Origin: Rhodoligotrophos defluvii
GTDB lineage: Bacteria; Pseudomonadota; Alphaproteobacteria; Rhizobiales; Im1
Direction: 5' to 3'
Length of the DNA stretch: 64,000 nucleotides
Assembly: GCF_005281615.1 (NCBI RefSeq)
Contig: NZ_SZZM01000001.1
Coordinates: 482,608-546,607 of the forward strand
The notes under the pieces were generated by a model, which ran no database searches, was not told the origin of the DNA, and saw only the letters and a program-made list of their open reading frames with translations. Positions within the stretch are counted from its first letter, which is position 1. Every line of letters begins with the position of its first letter. Shown here in pieces: positions 7,232 through 16,440 of the stretch. A program made the translations under genes and the position numbers.

Positions 7232-8674
7232 CTAAACCTCATACCACACCCCACCGCGGCGGATGAAGGAGACCACCACATTGGCGCCGACGGTCTTGTT
7301 GGCGCCGGTCTGGGTGCGCAGGTTGCCGGTCCCGTGCGCGTAGGTGGTGCCGTTCGATGCCTGCAGCCGCACCACCTGTCCGTCGACCCCGTTCAGGAGA
7401 TTGGTCACCGTCGCCGGCGGCGTGAAGTTGAGGGCGGAGACCCCGTCCACATTGATCGAGCCGCCACCAGCGTCAAAGAAGTTGGTCCAGCCGGGCGAGC
7501 CCGCATAGCCGATCGACGTGCCCGCCCCGGTCTTGGTGATGATACGCTGGGCGATGCGCGGGATGGCGGCGCTCTGGTTGGCCGTATAGATGCCGACATA
7601 CTGGTTGCGCTGATGCGCCGGCACGTTGCTTTCGTCATTGATGAAGTGTCGCACCTGGCCGGCCGTGGTGTTGAGGCTCAGGTTGACGAACAGGTTCTGC
7701 GAGCCGGTCACGCGCAGCGCGTCATAGGTGCCGTCCTGCCGGCTCGACAGGGTGATGCCGAAGCTGGCATTGGTGACCTGGTTGCGCTGCCCGGTCACCA
7801 CGAGACCTTCCTTGCCGCAGAGCTCGAAGCGACCATTGGTGATCAGGCCCGCCGTGCCTTGCCATAGGCAGCCCACGTCCGCATTCTCGGCCACGCAATT
7901 GCTCATGCGGCAGTTGGAAACCCCTGTCATGAGGAACGAGGCGATGAGCCCGGAAGGGCTATCGTTCGGCCCGGAATGGCCGGCATGTACATTGTCGAAC
8001 AGGGCATCGGGCCGGTTGTTGTAGATCACGCCGGCATAGTCGACGAGCGGCGCGCCGGCGAAGTCGACGCCGGCCATATAGCCGCGGTTCGCATACACAT
8101 CGCGCAGGAGCAGCACCTGTCCCCCGTCGTTGCGGATTGCCTCGAGGCCGATCCCCCTGAACCCGCAAGCCACCACCGCCGGGAACTTGCAGGCCCCCTC
8201 TATCCAGATGCCGCGCTGGCGCGCCGCCTCATCACCGAGGAAGAACAGGTTGCGGAACACCAGGTTGCGCCGTTCCTCCGCGGTCACCCCGTCATTGGGC
8301 ACATGGATCATGGCGCCGGTGCTGCTCGCAGCGAAGCCGCTCGCGGCCTTCAGCGTCGACACCCGCCGGCTGTTGTCGTAGACGCCGGGATTGACGAGGC
8401 CGGCGGTCAAGACCGGCACGGCGCCGAAGATGTGGGCGCAGGCCTTGTCCACCACCAAGGGTGCGGAGATCAGATAGATCCCCGGCGGCACATAGAGCGG
8501 GTCGCCATTGGCCAGGCACTTGGTGATGGCCTGCTGCAGCCGGTCGGTATCGTCGCTCTCGCCATCACCCTTGGCGCCCCACATCCTTGCATTGGGCACG
8601 CGGGCTGCATCGAACAGGTTGCCCACCACACTGAGGTTCGTCGCACCCTGAAGGACTTGCACGTAAGTGGTCAT
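7232..8674 (-). CDS. Tail spike / tail fibre with pectate-lyase-type beta-helix
   Basis: The 480-residue protein starts with a short head region, then shows the GDGESDDTDRLQQAI signature near residues 35-50, which opens the right-handed beta-helix of pectate-lyase-like phage spikes (PF12708 type). Asn- and Gly-rich repeats follow through about residue 380, and the C-terminal part is a compact beta domain. Such proteins bind, and often degrade, surface polysaccharide, and so define host range. Its start overlaps the stop of the gene before it by four bases (ATGA), so the two are translationally coupled. Confidence 0.82.
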   Translation of the reverse strand: MTTYVQVLQGATNLSVVGNLFDAARVPNARMWGAKGDGESDDTDRLQQAITKCLANGDPLYVPPGIYLISAPLVVDKACAHIFGAVPVLTAGLVNPGVYDNSRRVSTLKAASGFAASSTGAMIHVPNDGVTAEERRNLVFRNLFFLGDEAARQRGIWIEGACKFPAVVACGFRGIGLEAIRNDGGQVLLLRDVYANRGYMAGVDFAGAPLVDYAGVIYNNRPDALFDNVHAGHSGPNDSPSGLIASFLMTGVSNCRMSNCVAENADVGCLWQGTAGLITNGRFELCGKEGLVVTGQRNQVTNASFGITLSSRQDGTYDALRVTGSQNLFVNLSLNTTAGQVRHFINDESNVPAHQRNQYVGIYTANQSAAIPRIAQRIITKTGAGTSIGYAGSPGWTNFFDAGGGSINVDGVSALNFTPPATVTNLLNGVDGQVVRLQASNGTTYAHGTGNLRTQTGANKTVGANVVVSFIRRGGVWYEV

Positions 8675-9042
8675 TGATCGGCCTCGAACAGGGAAGGCTT
8701 CACCACCAGGAAGCCGCGCAGATAGGTATGGAGGCCCGGCTGCAGGCTGTCGGGCGGGTCGAGCGGTGCTGCAAGCCGCAGCTGGTAGCGGGTCAGCCGC
8801 CCCAAGGGCAGCACCCGGGTCTGGGCTGGGGTCAAGGCCGGCACGATGGTGCCGAGCGGCGCATGCACGGTGATCCCTTCGCCTTCCGTCAGCTCCAAGT
8901 AGCCGCCCGGCCAGTCGATGGCGAAGGCTACTGCGAAGCCGGTGAGGTCGATCATCGCGTCATTGCCGTCGAGCAGCACGATCTCTTGCCGCCAGTCGTC
9001 GCCCCGGGTGATGACATAGTCCGTCTTGGCCGCGCTCATCAT
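8671..9042 (-). CDS. Small tail-fibre/baseplate accessory protein
   Basis: The protein has 123 residues and is beta-rich. Its N-terminal TRGDDWRQEIVLLD followed by LTGFAVAFAI resembles the fold seen in small baseplate proteins of the BppU type that link fibres to the baseplate; I recognise this only weakly. Two start codons stand in tandem (9042 and 9039) behind AGGGGCC. The stop overlaps the tail spike start by four bases, which ties its function to that spike. Confidence 0.6.
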   Translation of the reverse strand: MMSAAKTDYVITRGDDWRQEIVLLDGNDAMIDLTGFAVAFAIDWPGGYLELTEGEGITVHAPLGTIVPALTPAQTRVLPLGRLTRYQLRLAAPLDPPDSLQPGLHTYLRGFLVVKPSLFEADQ

Positions 9043-9092
9043 GGCCCCTGTCTCAGCCTTTCCGATAATAGATCCCCCGCAGCGTACGGGGA

Positions 9093-9470
9093 TTAAGTCC
9101 AGCCCCTGGGCAGCGGCAGAACCGCTACAAGCTTGCTCCAGAAGGCGGTGAGGCCTGCGCCCACCAGCCCACCGAGAAAAGTGAGGACGAAGGCGGCGCC
9201 GATGCCCCGCTGCTTCCAGCGCTCCAGCTCGTCGGCAAAGGGGCGGATCACCCCAACCGCATGCTCCAGCACCTCGATATTGCGTTCCGCCAGTACCATG
9301 CGCTCGCCAAGCCCGCCCACCGCCTCATGCAGGTGCCGCCGGCTGTCGGCGGCCTCGCGCTCGCCCTCACGCATCGCCCGCTTGATCTCGCCGACATCGG
9401 TCTGCAGCAGGTCGAGCTTGGCGGAGAGCTGCGCAATTTCTCTATGGAGGCTTGTGTCAGGACCAGCCAT
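9093..9470 (-). CDS. Coiled-coil protein with C-terminal membrane helix (DUF1515-like)
   Basis: The 125-residue protein begins with a long heptad-patterned helix (residues 8-85), followed by a hydrophobic helix (FVLTFLGGLVGAGLTAFW) and a short basic end. The layout resembles rhizobial phage DUF1515 proteins and some phage haemolysin- or holin-like proteins. It lies inside the tail-fibre cluster, not in the lysis cassette. Function unknown; a second holin or a membrane-binding tail component are both possible. Confidence 0.6.
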   Translation of the reverse strand: MAGPDTSLHREIAQLSAKLDLLQTDVGEIKRAMREGEREAADSRRHLHEAVGGLGERMVLAERNIEVLEHAVGVIRPFADELERWKQRGIGAAFVLTFLGGLVGAGLTAFWSKLVAVLPLPRGWT

Positions 9471-9480
9471 GGCGTGGGTC

Positions 9481-10317
9481 CTAGTCCAGCCGCATCACGA
9501 CGATGTTGTCGAACAGCCGCGCGGCGCTGAGCACGGCCGTATTGGTGTTGAGCCCGATCCAGGCGGTCGCGCCCGTGGCCACGAAGGGGGCGGTCTCGAA
9601 CGCACCGGGCGGCAGCACCGTGTTGGACACCAGCTGCTGGCCGTTGGCTGCCGTGCCCACCCGGAACAAGGCATTGCCCGCGCCCACATTCTCCAGGCGC
9701 AGCACGTAGGAAGCGCCGGGCTGCGTCGTGAATGAGCGGTTGGCATTGCCGGCCGAGGCCAAGCCGTTGGTCACCAGCATGCGGCCGCTGCTCAAGGTGA
9801 GCACCGCGCCATTGTCGGCGGTCCAGGCGGCATTGAGCGCGGCATCGTCGGCATAGGACGAGAAGTCGTCGAAGAAGACCACCGTGCCCAGATTGATGTT
9901 GTCGATCACCGGCTTGCCCGTCACCTTGATGGTCACTGCGAGCGTCATGCGGTCATCGATCGGCAGGGCGGGGTTGAGCCCCGTCACCAGCCCATCGAAG
10001 ATCCAGGCCGTGGCCTGGGTGTTGGGGAACACGATGCGGTAGGAGCGCGGCGCATCGCTGTTCACGTCGGCATAGAGCAGCGCCTGAGTGTCATCGCCGG
10101 GCTTGAGCGCCAGGGTGAACGTCACCTCGCCGCCATCGCGCAGGCCGGAGATGAACTCGCGATAGGCATCAGCACTTGCCGCATGGGTGGCATCCGGCGC
10201 ATCCCGCGTCAGGCCAGGTGCTCCCGGCTCGATCAGCTCGCCGATGGCCTCATAGACGCCGGGCAAGCCCACATTGCGCTCGAACGCAACCCCATAGCCG
10301 ATGACAGCATCGGACAT
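9481..10317 (-). CDS. Tail-tube paralogue fused to a C-terminal beta-sandwich-like domain
   Basis: Residues 1-138 align without gaps to the major tail tube protein at 21474-21902, about two-thirds identical by hand (shared ELIEPGAPGL, AYREFISGLRDGGEV, LPIDDRMTLAV). Then follow about 140 further residues with FFDDFSSYAD and a beta-rich, Gly/Asn/Thr-rich domain that resembles carbohydrate-binding or adhesin modules. The gene sits among tail fibre genes, 11 kb downstream of the tube gene. It may be a decorated tube subunit or a tube-to-fibre adaptor. The duplication is seen; the role is inferred. Confidence 0.78.
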   Translation of the reverse strand: MSDAVIGYGVAFERNVGLPGVYEAIGELIEPGAPGLTRDAPDATHAASADAYREFISGLRDGGEVTFTLALKPGDDTQALLYADVNSDAPRSYRIVFPNTQATAWIFDGLVTGLNPALPIDDRMTLAVTIKVTGKPVIDNINLGTVVFFDDFSSYADDAALNAAWTADNGAVLTLSSGRMLVTNGLASAGNANRSFTTQPGASYVLRLENVGAGNALFRVGTAANGQQLVSNTVLPPGAFETAPFVATGATAWIGLNTNTAVLSAARLFDNIVVMRLD

Positions 10318-10358
10318 GTGACCCCTCCTATTGATCGAAAAGCGTTGGCCGGATCAGG

Positions 10359-11435
10359 TCAGGGCACGAGTGCCCCCCAGAAGCGGGTGTGGTTGGCGGC
10401 GAAGTTGGCGCTCTCGGCAGCAAAGAAGCCCTGCAGGGCCACCGTGTCGCCCTGCGCCAGCAAGGTGGCCACGGAGAGCCAGATGGCGGTCACCGTGGTG
10501 GTATGGGCAGCGGTGATGCCGCCGATCGAGCCGGGAATGACCGTCGTCCCATTCTTCCACAACCGCGCCCGCATGCGAGCGTTGGCGCTCACACTGATCT
10601 TGTAGAGCAGGCTTGCACCCAGGAGGTAGACGCCCGCCGCCGGTGCGGTGAACAGATGGGTGCCGGTATCAAAGGCGGCGCGGTTGTCGAACTCTTCCTG
10701 ATTCAAGGTGATGGTGGTCCAGGTATCGGCCGCGACGAGCTGGTCGGCATCGAGAAACACGGAGAATTTGGGGTTGCCCGGCAGCTCCACCAGCCCGCCC
10801 GGCTTGGCGCGCAAGGCGTCAGCCCAGGCGGAGCCATCGGCCGAGGTCTTGAGGGTGAACTCGTCATTGCCGATGAGCCCGAACTCCGCCCGGCCGGAGA
10901 AATTGTCCTGAAACAGGAACGACACCGTATTCCCAACGGCTTCCTTGTTCAGGACATAGCGAAGGTCGCCGGTGCCACCGAACCCGGCATAGCGGGCATT
11001 GAACAGGGCGGAGTTGAGCGTGGCGGAAAGCGGGTTGGTCTCGTCCGCCGTCGCCCTAAGCCCAAGCAGCTGCACATTCTGCAGCTCCGCTGTGTCGCCG
11101 GCAAACGGCACCCAGCCCGCACCGTCGAACACCAGGGCCAAATCCTCGTCCTGCACCCACGCCAGCCAGCCCTCGCGCGGCACATGGAAGGTCCAGCCAC
11201 CGGCCTGGAACGCCGCCACCTTGCCGTCCTGCCCGGTCCAGGCACCGGTTGCCCCAGTCGCCACCAAATAGCGATCGCCCTCGGCCGGGCTTCCCGGCGG
11301 CGCGGTCAGGTCACGGTCGAGCACAGCGAGCTGCACCACCGCGTCCAGCACATCCAGCGCCTCATTATGGGTCACATGCTTCTGGGCCTGGGCTGCCTCG
11401 ATATAGGGCATGCCCAGATTTGCACTATCGGCCAT
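10359..11435 (-). CDS. DUF2793 tail fibre protein with C1q-like C-terminal domain
   Basis: The 358-residue protein has an N-terminal DUF2793 region: AQAQKHVTHNEAL, then LAVLDRDLTAPPGSP, EGDRYLVA and PREGWLAWV within the first 100 residues. This domain is common at the distal tail of alphaproteobacterial phages and GTAs. The C-terminal 130 residues look like a trimeric C1q/TNF-like jelly roll (FDTGTHLFTAPAAGVYLLGA). Such heads often bind the host surface. Start at 11435, with GAGGT upstream; a longer in-frame start is less likely. Confidence 0.82.
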   Translation of the reverse strand: MADSANLGMPYIEAAQAQKHVTHNEALDVLDAVVQLAVLDRDLTAPPGSPAEGDRYLVATGATGAWTGQDGKVAAFQAGGWTFHVPREGWLAWVQDEDLALVFDGAGWVPFAGDTAELQNVQLLGLRATADETNPLSATLNSALFNARYAGFGGTGDLRYVLNKEAVGNTVSFLFQDNFSGRAEFGLIGNDEFTLKTSADGSAWADALRAKPGGLVELPGNPKFSVFLDADQLVAADTWTTITLNQEEFDNRAAFDTGTHLFTAPAAGVYLLGASLLYKISVSANARMRARLWKNGTTVIPGSIGGITAAHTTTVTAIWLSVATLLAQGDTVALQGFFAAESANFAANHTRFWGALVP

Positions 11436-11499
11436 ATTCGGGTTACCTCTTCGACGAACGCCGCCGACGGGCGGCAACGGCTATAGTCAATGCCCAGCA

Positions 11500-11712
11500 A
11501 TGCTGCACACGATCTACATTCAGCTGCTTGACGAGGGGACAGCCGTGTGGCGTCCGGTTTCCGCTGAGCGCCTGCCGGACGGCCGCTACCTGCTACCCTC
11601 GTCCAAGCAGGAGGATGAGGAGTGGGCATATCCCCCAGGTTCTATCGTCGAATGCGCGGAAAGGACCTTTGGCGACGGCACAAAAGCTCTTGTCGCTCTC
11701 AGGCCAGCCTAG
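11500..11712 (+). CDS. Small conserved phage/bacterial protein, 70 aa
   Basis: The protein contains LLDEGTAVWRPV, then DGRYLL, DEEWAYPPGSIVECAERTF: the pattern of a widespread small beta-rich protein of unknown function (LLDEGxxVWRPV family). It is on the strand opposite the late operon, between the DUF2793 fibre gene and the g15-like gene, which marks it as inserted cargo. It is followed 30 bases later by another cargo gene on the same strand. Confidence 0.7.
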   Translation: MLHTIYIQLLDEGTAVWRPVSAERLPDGRYLLPSSKQEDEEWAYPPGSIVECAERTFGDGTKALVALRPA

Positions 11713-11742
11713 CCGGCAACTCACACACAGGTCGTAACGACA

Positions 11743-12102
11743 ATGCCGAGTGACCTAGCTCGTGTTCGGCGACACCTAGCCGTTCAATCCAAGGTCCTTG
11801 AGGCAACTCTGGTCCGCTACTATCACGAGAACGATGAGAGAGCCTTCTTCGAGTGGCTCAGCCGGATCAAGTGCGTCAAAGGCTTCGACGGTCGGGGCAC
11901 CACGTTGTTCATTACTCTCTCGCGAAAGCCGAACGACAATGACCTTCGCGAACTCCTAGCGTTTTTCTATCGATACAAGATCGACATGCGTCAGCTGGCG
12001 CGGTTCGAGAACGACCTCAATCGCGCGTGGTTCAGAGATCGAAGAGCATACTGGTACCGCAGAGTGTTTGGCGTAAGCGCTTCTGCAATACAGCAGGGCT
12101 AA
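11743..12102 (+). CDS. Hypothetical cargo protein, 119 aa
   Basis: A basic, helix-rich protein containing KPNDNDLRELLAFFYRYKIDMRQLARF and a C-terminal WFRDRRAYWYRRVFG. I recognise no family. It follows the 70-residue gene on the plus strand and converges with the g15 homologue; the two stop codons overlap. Its opposite orientation and lower GC in the first half suggest a moron acquired by the prophage. Confidence 0.6.
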   Translation: MPSDLARVRRHLAVQSKVLEATLVRYYHENDERAFFEWLSRIKCVKGFDGRGTTLFITLSRKPNDNDLRELLAFFYRYKIDMRQLARFENDLNRAWFRDRRAYWYRRVFGVSASAIQQG

Positions 12103-15100
12103 TGGATTATCCCTGCCACTGCTTTTGATCCCCGCCCCACGGCTGCCGAGATCTGGTAGACCGCCACATCGAGAGTTGCCGGAGGTGAACCAAAGTCCGC
12201 CGCCTGCTGGGCTGCGGTGTAGACCGCGGAAGGCATGCTGGTGGCGATCGTCCGCTTGACCACGCCATTACCGTCGAGGATGTCCACTTCATAGGCCTCC
12301 GCTTCCTCGCCCAACGGCACCTCGATCTGTTCCCAATTGTCACCGCCTATGCGGGTGCGCCTGATCCAGGTGATGGTCACGTCACCGCTCACCGGGTCGC
12401 GGCGGCCGCGCACATGCACCGGACTGAAGGGCTTGAGCCCCCTGCCCGTGAATGTGTGCTGGCGCTCGTCATAGGTGTCGCCCTCCAGGTCCTGGCCGGC
12501 CGGCCCATAGCGGTACCAGAAGGGCAGCCCCACCTCGGCCCGGCTCAAGGCCACCTGCACCAGGGCTGACGTTGCGATGATGCACCGGGCTCCGGCCGGC
12601 ACGGGCGAGCCCGACACGGGATCGCGCATCGCCCCCTCAGTGCCGAACTGCCCACGCAGCAGCATCGACACGTCATAGAGCCCGGCCCCGACCAGCTCAG
12701 CGTTTTGGAACTGCAGCAGCTCCCATTCCCCGTCCGGGTTCTCGACCGCCAGCAGGTTCGCCCCGCCCAGGACCTGAAGCTCCGATAGCGTCTGCGCGGT
12801 CGAGCCATAGAGCCGGATGCGCAACACCGTGCCTTCGTCCCACCGTGCGGTCGGCCCGGCCGGCAGCGGGCTCACCGTCTCGCCGCAATCGCCCGGTGCT
12901 GCGATCTGCCGGTTGAAGCCGTAGTCACCCTGGCTGCTGGAGCGATAGAGGTTCACCGCCCCCGGCCAGGGTCGGGTGAAGGCCGCCACATAGCCGGCCC
13001 AATCCGCGTCCGTCTCACGGATCTGGGGCAGGTCCATGAAGGCAATGGCCGGGGCAATGAAGGTCGGCGGTGGCGGCGGCACCGGACCCGCAGACCTGGC
13101 CGGCGCTCCCGCCGGCGAGAACACCTGCACGTCGAACGCGCGCGCAGCGCAGCGCCGCTCGACCAGCTCGTCGATCTGGTTGAGCCTCAGGGTGCGCACG
13201 CCCGGCCCGTGGGCAAGGGTCACCACATCGCCCGGCTCGATCGCCATCCGCGATGCCGGCAGGCCGAAACCCGCCCCCTCGCGGCCAATCCAGATATCCT
13301 GCAGCCAGCTGTCCACCGCCGATTGCGCGCGGCCGGTGTCGATCGCCACCGCCACCTCGGCTTCCGACACCCGCTCGCTATGGGAAACCAGCTTAACCGA
13401 CTCCACCGCCGCACTGCGATAATCGGCCATGCTATCGATGAAGCGCACCTTGGCCGCCAGCGGCAGCTCACTCTCCTGCTTGCGCACCAGCTCGATCACC
13501 TTGCCCTGGCCGGAATCGGTCAGATCGTCCGTGGTGATCTCCGCAACCGGGTGAAGCCCGCGCTTGGAGATCACCCGAACCCGGGCGCCCGCCTCGACCG
13601 CATCGAAGGCGAACATCAGCTCGAGCTGGCCAAGCGCCTCGCGGAACGACATCACCCGGTCAAGGATCAGTCCGTCAACCGAGCCATAGAGCGAATCCAC
13701 GTCGATATCCGTCACGCCATAATCCGCCGCCAGCACCCGCACCAGGTCGTTGAGCGACACCATGGAGCGAGCGGACAGCCAATGGCCCAGGATCCAGTTG
13801 GGCGCATCACCCCAGGTGCCCCCATCCACCGGGAAGGTGGGGAAGGGTCGCATGTCCCACGCCCACACACAGGTGCGGTCCATCTCGATCATCCCCGGAT
13901 TATTACCGGTCGCCGGATCCCAATGGGTGATCAGCGCGTCGAGATAGACCCGCTGCATGAAGTCGTCGCGCAGCCCATTGGAGAAGTAAGGCAGGAAGCT
14001 CTCGGACGATTTAGGGTCGAAGAACACGTTCGGCTGGTTAGTGCCCTTGTCCACCGCCGGGCAGCCGCATTCGGTGAACCAGATGGGCTTGGAGCCCGGC
14101 ACCCAGACCGTGGGGGCGCCGCTCTCCACCCCGCCCGGCCGGTTGATGTGCTGGTTGCTCCACCAGCTCCGGATGTCCTTGTTGCGGAACACCCAGGGCT
14201 TGCCATGGGCACCATCGGTGATGGCCGTGCGCACCTGGTTACGCCGGTCTTCCGGGCTCGCATAGAACCAGTCATAGTATTCCCCGCCCTCGATATTCCC
14301 CTGGAGATAGTCCTGCACATAGATGGCGGTGTGCCCGGCCTCGGCGTCATAGTCCAGCTGCTCAAGCCCCTCGCGCCAGTCAGACATGGGCAGGTAATTG
14401 TCGATCCCGATGAAGTCGATATTCGCGTCAGCCCAGAGCGGATCGAGGTGAAAGTAAACATCGCCCGAGCCGTCGCCCGGCCGATAGCTGTGATATTCCG
14501 ACCAGTCGGCGGCATAGCCGATCTTGACGGCAGGCCCCAGCACGGTGCGCACGTCAGCCGCCAAGGCAATCAGCGCGTCAACGAAGGGGAAGCTCGCCGA
14601 CCCGTCCCGCACGGTCGATAGCCCCACCATCTCCGAGCCGATCAGGAACCCGTCCGCGCCGGCGGCCTTGGCCAGCTGCGCATTGTGCAGAATGAACCGG
14701 CGATAGCTCCATTCCACCGGCCCGGAATAGTTGATTTGGCTGCCATTGATGGTGAACTGTGCCGGCACCGCCGTGCCCACGAAGGTCGCCACCTGGTCGC
14801 CCGCCGCCGCCGTCTTGTCCACCGTGCCCGGCTGCCCCGGTGCCGGGTCGCAGGTGATGCGCCCGCGCCAGGGATAGGCGGGCTGCCCCGCTTCGCCGGT
14901 ATAGGGGTCGGGCAAGGTGTTGTCGGCTGGCACATCCATCATGATGAACGGCATCACGTTCACATGCAGCCCAAGGGACTTCAGCTCCTGAATGGCTGAG
15001 ATGACCGAGGTATCATTCGGCGTGCCGCCATAGGCCGGCCGGCCATTCACCAGCGACACCGCCTCGGCGTCTGCCCGCTCCAGCCCGGCCACCCGCCAGC

Positions 15101-16034
15101 GGATCGGCATGGTGTCCTTCTCTTTGTTGTCGACCTTGGGCCTGAGGGTGCAGGTGCCGCAGCGCAGGTCATCGCCGAACCACGCCACCACCAGGTTCAC
15201 GGTCTTGAGGTTCGGCGCCATGGCGCGCAGATGCGCGAGCGCCACCGTCCAATCGCTCGGTCCCCCGGTGACATGCCGGTTCTCGGGGCCGACGAAGATC
15301 GCGCCCCAGCTGCCCGTGCTCACCTGCTTGACCGTTTGAGCCTCATAGCCGAACTCGGTGGCGCCGGGGATGAGGTTGACCCCGAGCACCTTTTCCTCGA
15401 CCCGGCCCGGCAACGGCTTCAAGATCTCGAAATTGAGCTGTGGAATGCGGTTGCCGAAGCGCTCCAGCGGCAGGCGCTCGAAGACGACATAGGCCACACC
15501 GCGATAGGCTGGCACATTGCCCGCCCCTTCCTTGGCCTCGATCAGGGCATCGGGCAGCTGGTCCTCGCTGCCGGTATAGACGCGATAGGTGACGGCGGTG
15601 AGGTCCAGTTCCTTGCCGTCCGCCCAGATGCGGTTGACGTGCGCGATGTCGCCTTCGCACAGGGCCACGGCGAAGTTGGCAAAATAGCGATAGGTGATGG
15701 TGGTGACGGTCTGCTCGCCTATACCGAGCACGCCGCCCACCTCGTCCTCGTCCTTATCGATCTTCTCTTCGAGGCGGGTTGCCCAGATGATCTCGCCGCC
15801 GGTGCGCACCCGGCCATAGATGCGGGGAATGGGGCTGCCCTCGGTGGCGGAGAGCACGTCGAGCTCAGTGAGCCGAGGGCCGATCTGGGTGGTGCCGCCC
15901 CCGCCGAACAGGGCCGCATCGATCGCCTGACCGGCCACGAACGCACCCGCCTGCAAGAGCGCTGTGGCAAACGCGTTCAGGCCCATCGACGAGCCGATCG
16001 CCGATGCCGCTGTTGTGAGCAGAAGAGTTGCCAT
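12099..16034 (-). CDS. Baseplate/host-specificity protein with TIM-barrel-like domain (GTA g15 homologue)
   Basis: At 1311 residues this is the largest gene of the prophage. The opening (MATLLLTTAASAIGSSMG, then an Ala/Gly-rich helix) and domain order match GTA g15, the baseplate hub called Megatron: an N-terminal hub part, a glycoside-hydrolase-like TIM barrel around residues 225-700 (WFTECGCPAVD, DFIGIDNYLPMSDW), then tail-hub and fibronectin-like parts to the end. It closes the tail tip and carries cell-wall contacts. The last gene of the g12-g15 block, it is separated from g14 only by a cargo gene. Confidence 0.92.
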   Translation of the reverse strand: MATLLLTTAASAIGSSMGLNAFATALLQAGAFVAGQAIDAALFGGGGTTQIGPRLTELDVLSATEGSPIPRIYGRVRTGGEIIWATRLEEKIDKDEDEVGGVLGIGEQTVTTITYRYFANFAVALCEGDIAHVNRIWADGKELDLTAVTYRVYTGSEDQLPDALIEAKEGAGNVPAYRGVAYVVFERLPLERFGNRIPQLNFEILKPLPGRVEEKVLGVNLIPGATEFGYEAQTVKQVSTGSWGAIFVGPENRHVTGGPSDWTVALAHLRAMAPNLKTVNLVVAWFGDDLRCGTCTLRPKVDNKEKDTMPIRWRVAGLERADAEAVSLVNGRPAYGGTPNDTSVISAIQELKSLGLHVNVMPFIMMDVPADNTLPDPYTGEAGQPAYPWRGRITCDPAPGQPGTVDKTAAAGDQVATFVGTAVPAQFTINGSQINYSGPVEWSYRRFILHNAQLAKAAGADGFLIGSEMVGLSTVRDGSASFPFVDALIALAADVRTVLGPAVKIGYAADWSEYHSYRPGDGSGDVYFHLDPLWADANIDFIGIDNYLPMSDWREGLEQLDYDAEAGHTAIYVQDYLQGNIEGGEYYDWFYASPEDRRNQVRTAITDGAHGKPWVFRNKDIRSWWSNQHINRPGGVESGAPTVWVPGSKPIWFTECGCPAVDKGTNQPNVFFDPKSSESFLPYFSNGLRDDFMQRVYLDALITHWDPATGNNPGMIEMDRTCVWAWDMRPFPTFPVDGGTWGDAPNWILGHWLSARSMVSLNDLVRVLAADYGVTDIDVDSLYGSVDGLILDRVMSFREALGQLELMFAFDAVEAGARVRVISKRGLHPVAEITTDDLTDSGQGKVIELVRKQESELPLAAKVRFIDSMADYRSAAVESVKLVSHSERVSEAEVAVAIDTGRAQSAVDSWLQDIWIGREGAGFGLPASRMAIEPGDVVTLAHGPGVRTLRLNQIDELVERRCAARAFDVQVFSPAGAPARSAGPVPPPPPTFIAPAIAFMDLPQIRETDADWAGYVAAFTRPWPGAVNLYRSSSQGDYGFNRQIAAPGDCGETVSPLPAGPTARWDEGTVLRIRLYGSTAQTLSELQVLGGANLLAVENPDGEWELLQFQNAELVGAGLYDVSMLLRGQFGTEGAMRDPVSGSPVPAGARCIIATSALVQVALSRAEVGLPFWYRYGPAGQDLEGDTYDERQHTFTGRGLKPFSPVHVRGRRDPVSGDVTITWIRRTRIGGDNWEQIEVPLGEEAEAYEVDILDGNGVVKRTIATSMPSAVYTAAQQAADFGSPPATLDVAVYQISAAVGRGSKAVAGIIH

Positions 16035-16113
16035 GTTTAGCGATTTTGCTAGAGTATCACAACAATATCAGCACTTTAGATCAACAAAAATGGACCATTC
16101 AGTGGGGGGATGA

Positions 16114-16440
16114 ATGATGTCTAGGATCAAGATGCGACTCAAGTCATTGAGAAGAATCATTTTTACCTTCTGGGATCCGCTCCGCCTGGCCACATATTTT
16201 AATCGCAACCCGGAGACCAGCGTGTCCGGAGAATATGACTATTATATCTTCCTGGTGGTGACTCGGCTGATGGACGGGCAATGCGTTGAAGATGTTGCCG
16301 AATTCCTCTTTCTTATGGAAACCGAGCGCTTCGGCTTGCCCGCGACGCCTCAGGCCCGCGAACGCGCGTTGAAGACGGTTCGCGAGCTTCAACGCGAGAT
16401 CGCCCTAATGCCGCAGCAGGCGTTCGTATCGGCGCTGTAA
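16114..16440 (+). CDS. DUF1871-like cargo protein, 108 aa
   Basis: After a basic start the protein reads FWDPLRLATYF, EYDYYIFLVV and VAEFLFLMETERFGLP. This is the spacing of DUF1871-type proteins (WDP, then EYD, then a helix pair ending MGL/FGL), also seen among contact-system immunity-like proteins. It is on the opposite strand, between the g14 and g15 homologues, and overlaps the end of g14 by about 50 bases. Function unknown; the immunity link is a weak inference. Confidence 0.6.
   Translation: MMSRIKMRLKSLRRIIFTFWDPLRLATYFNRNPETSVSGEYDYYIFLVVTRLMDGQCVEDVAEFLFLMETERFGLPATPQARERALKTVRELQREIALMPQQAFVSAL

Noticed and set aside
13209-14621. Long plus-strand frame inside the g15 homologue
   Set aside because: His/Arg/Pro-rich antisense translation of a conserved GC-rich gene; the minus-strand protein is strongly supported.
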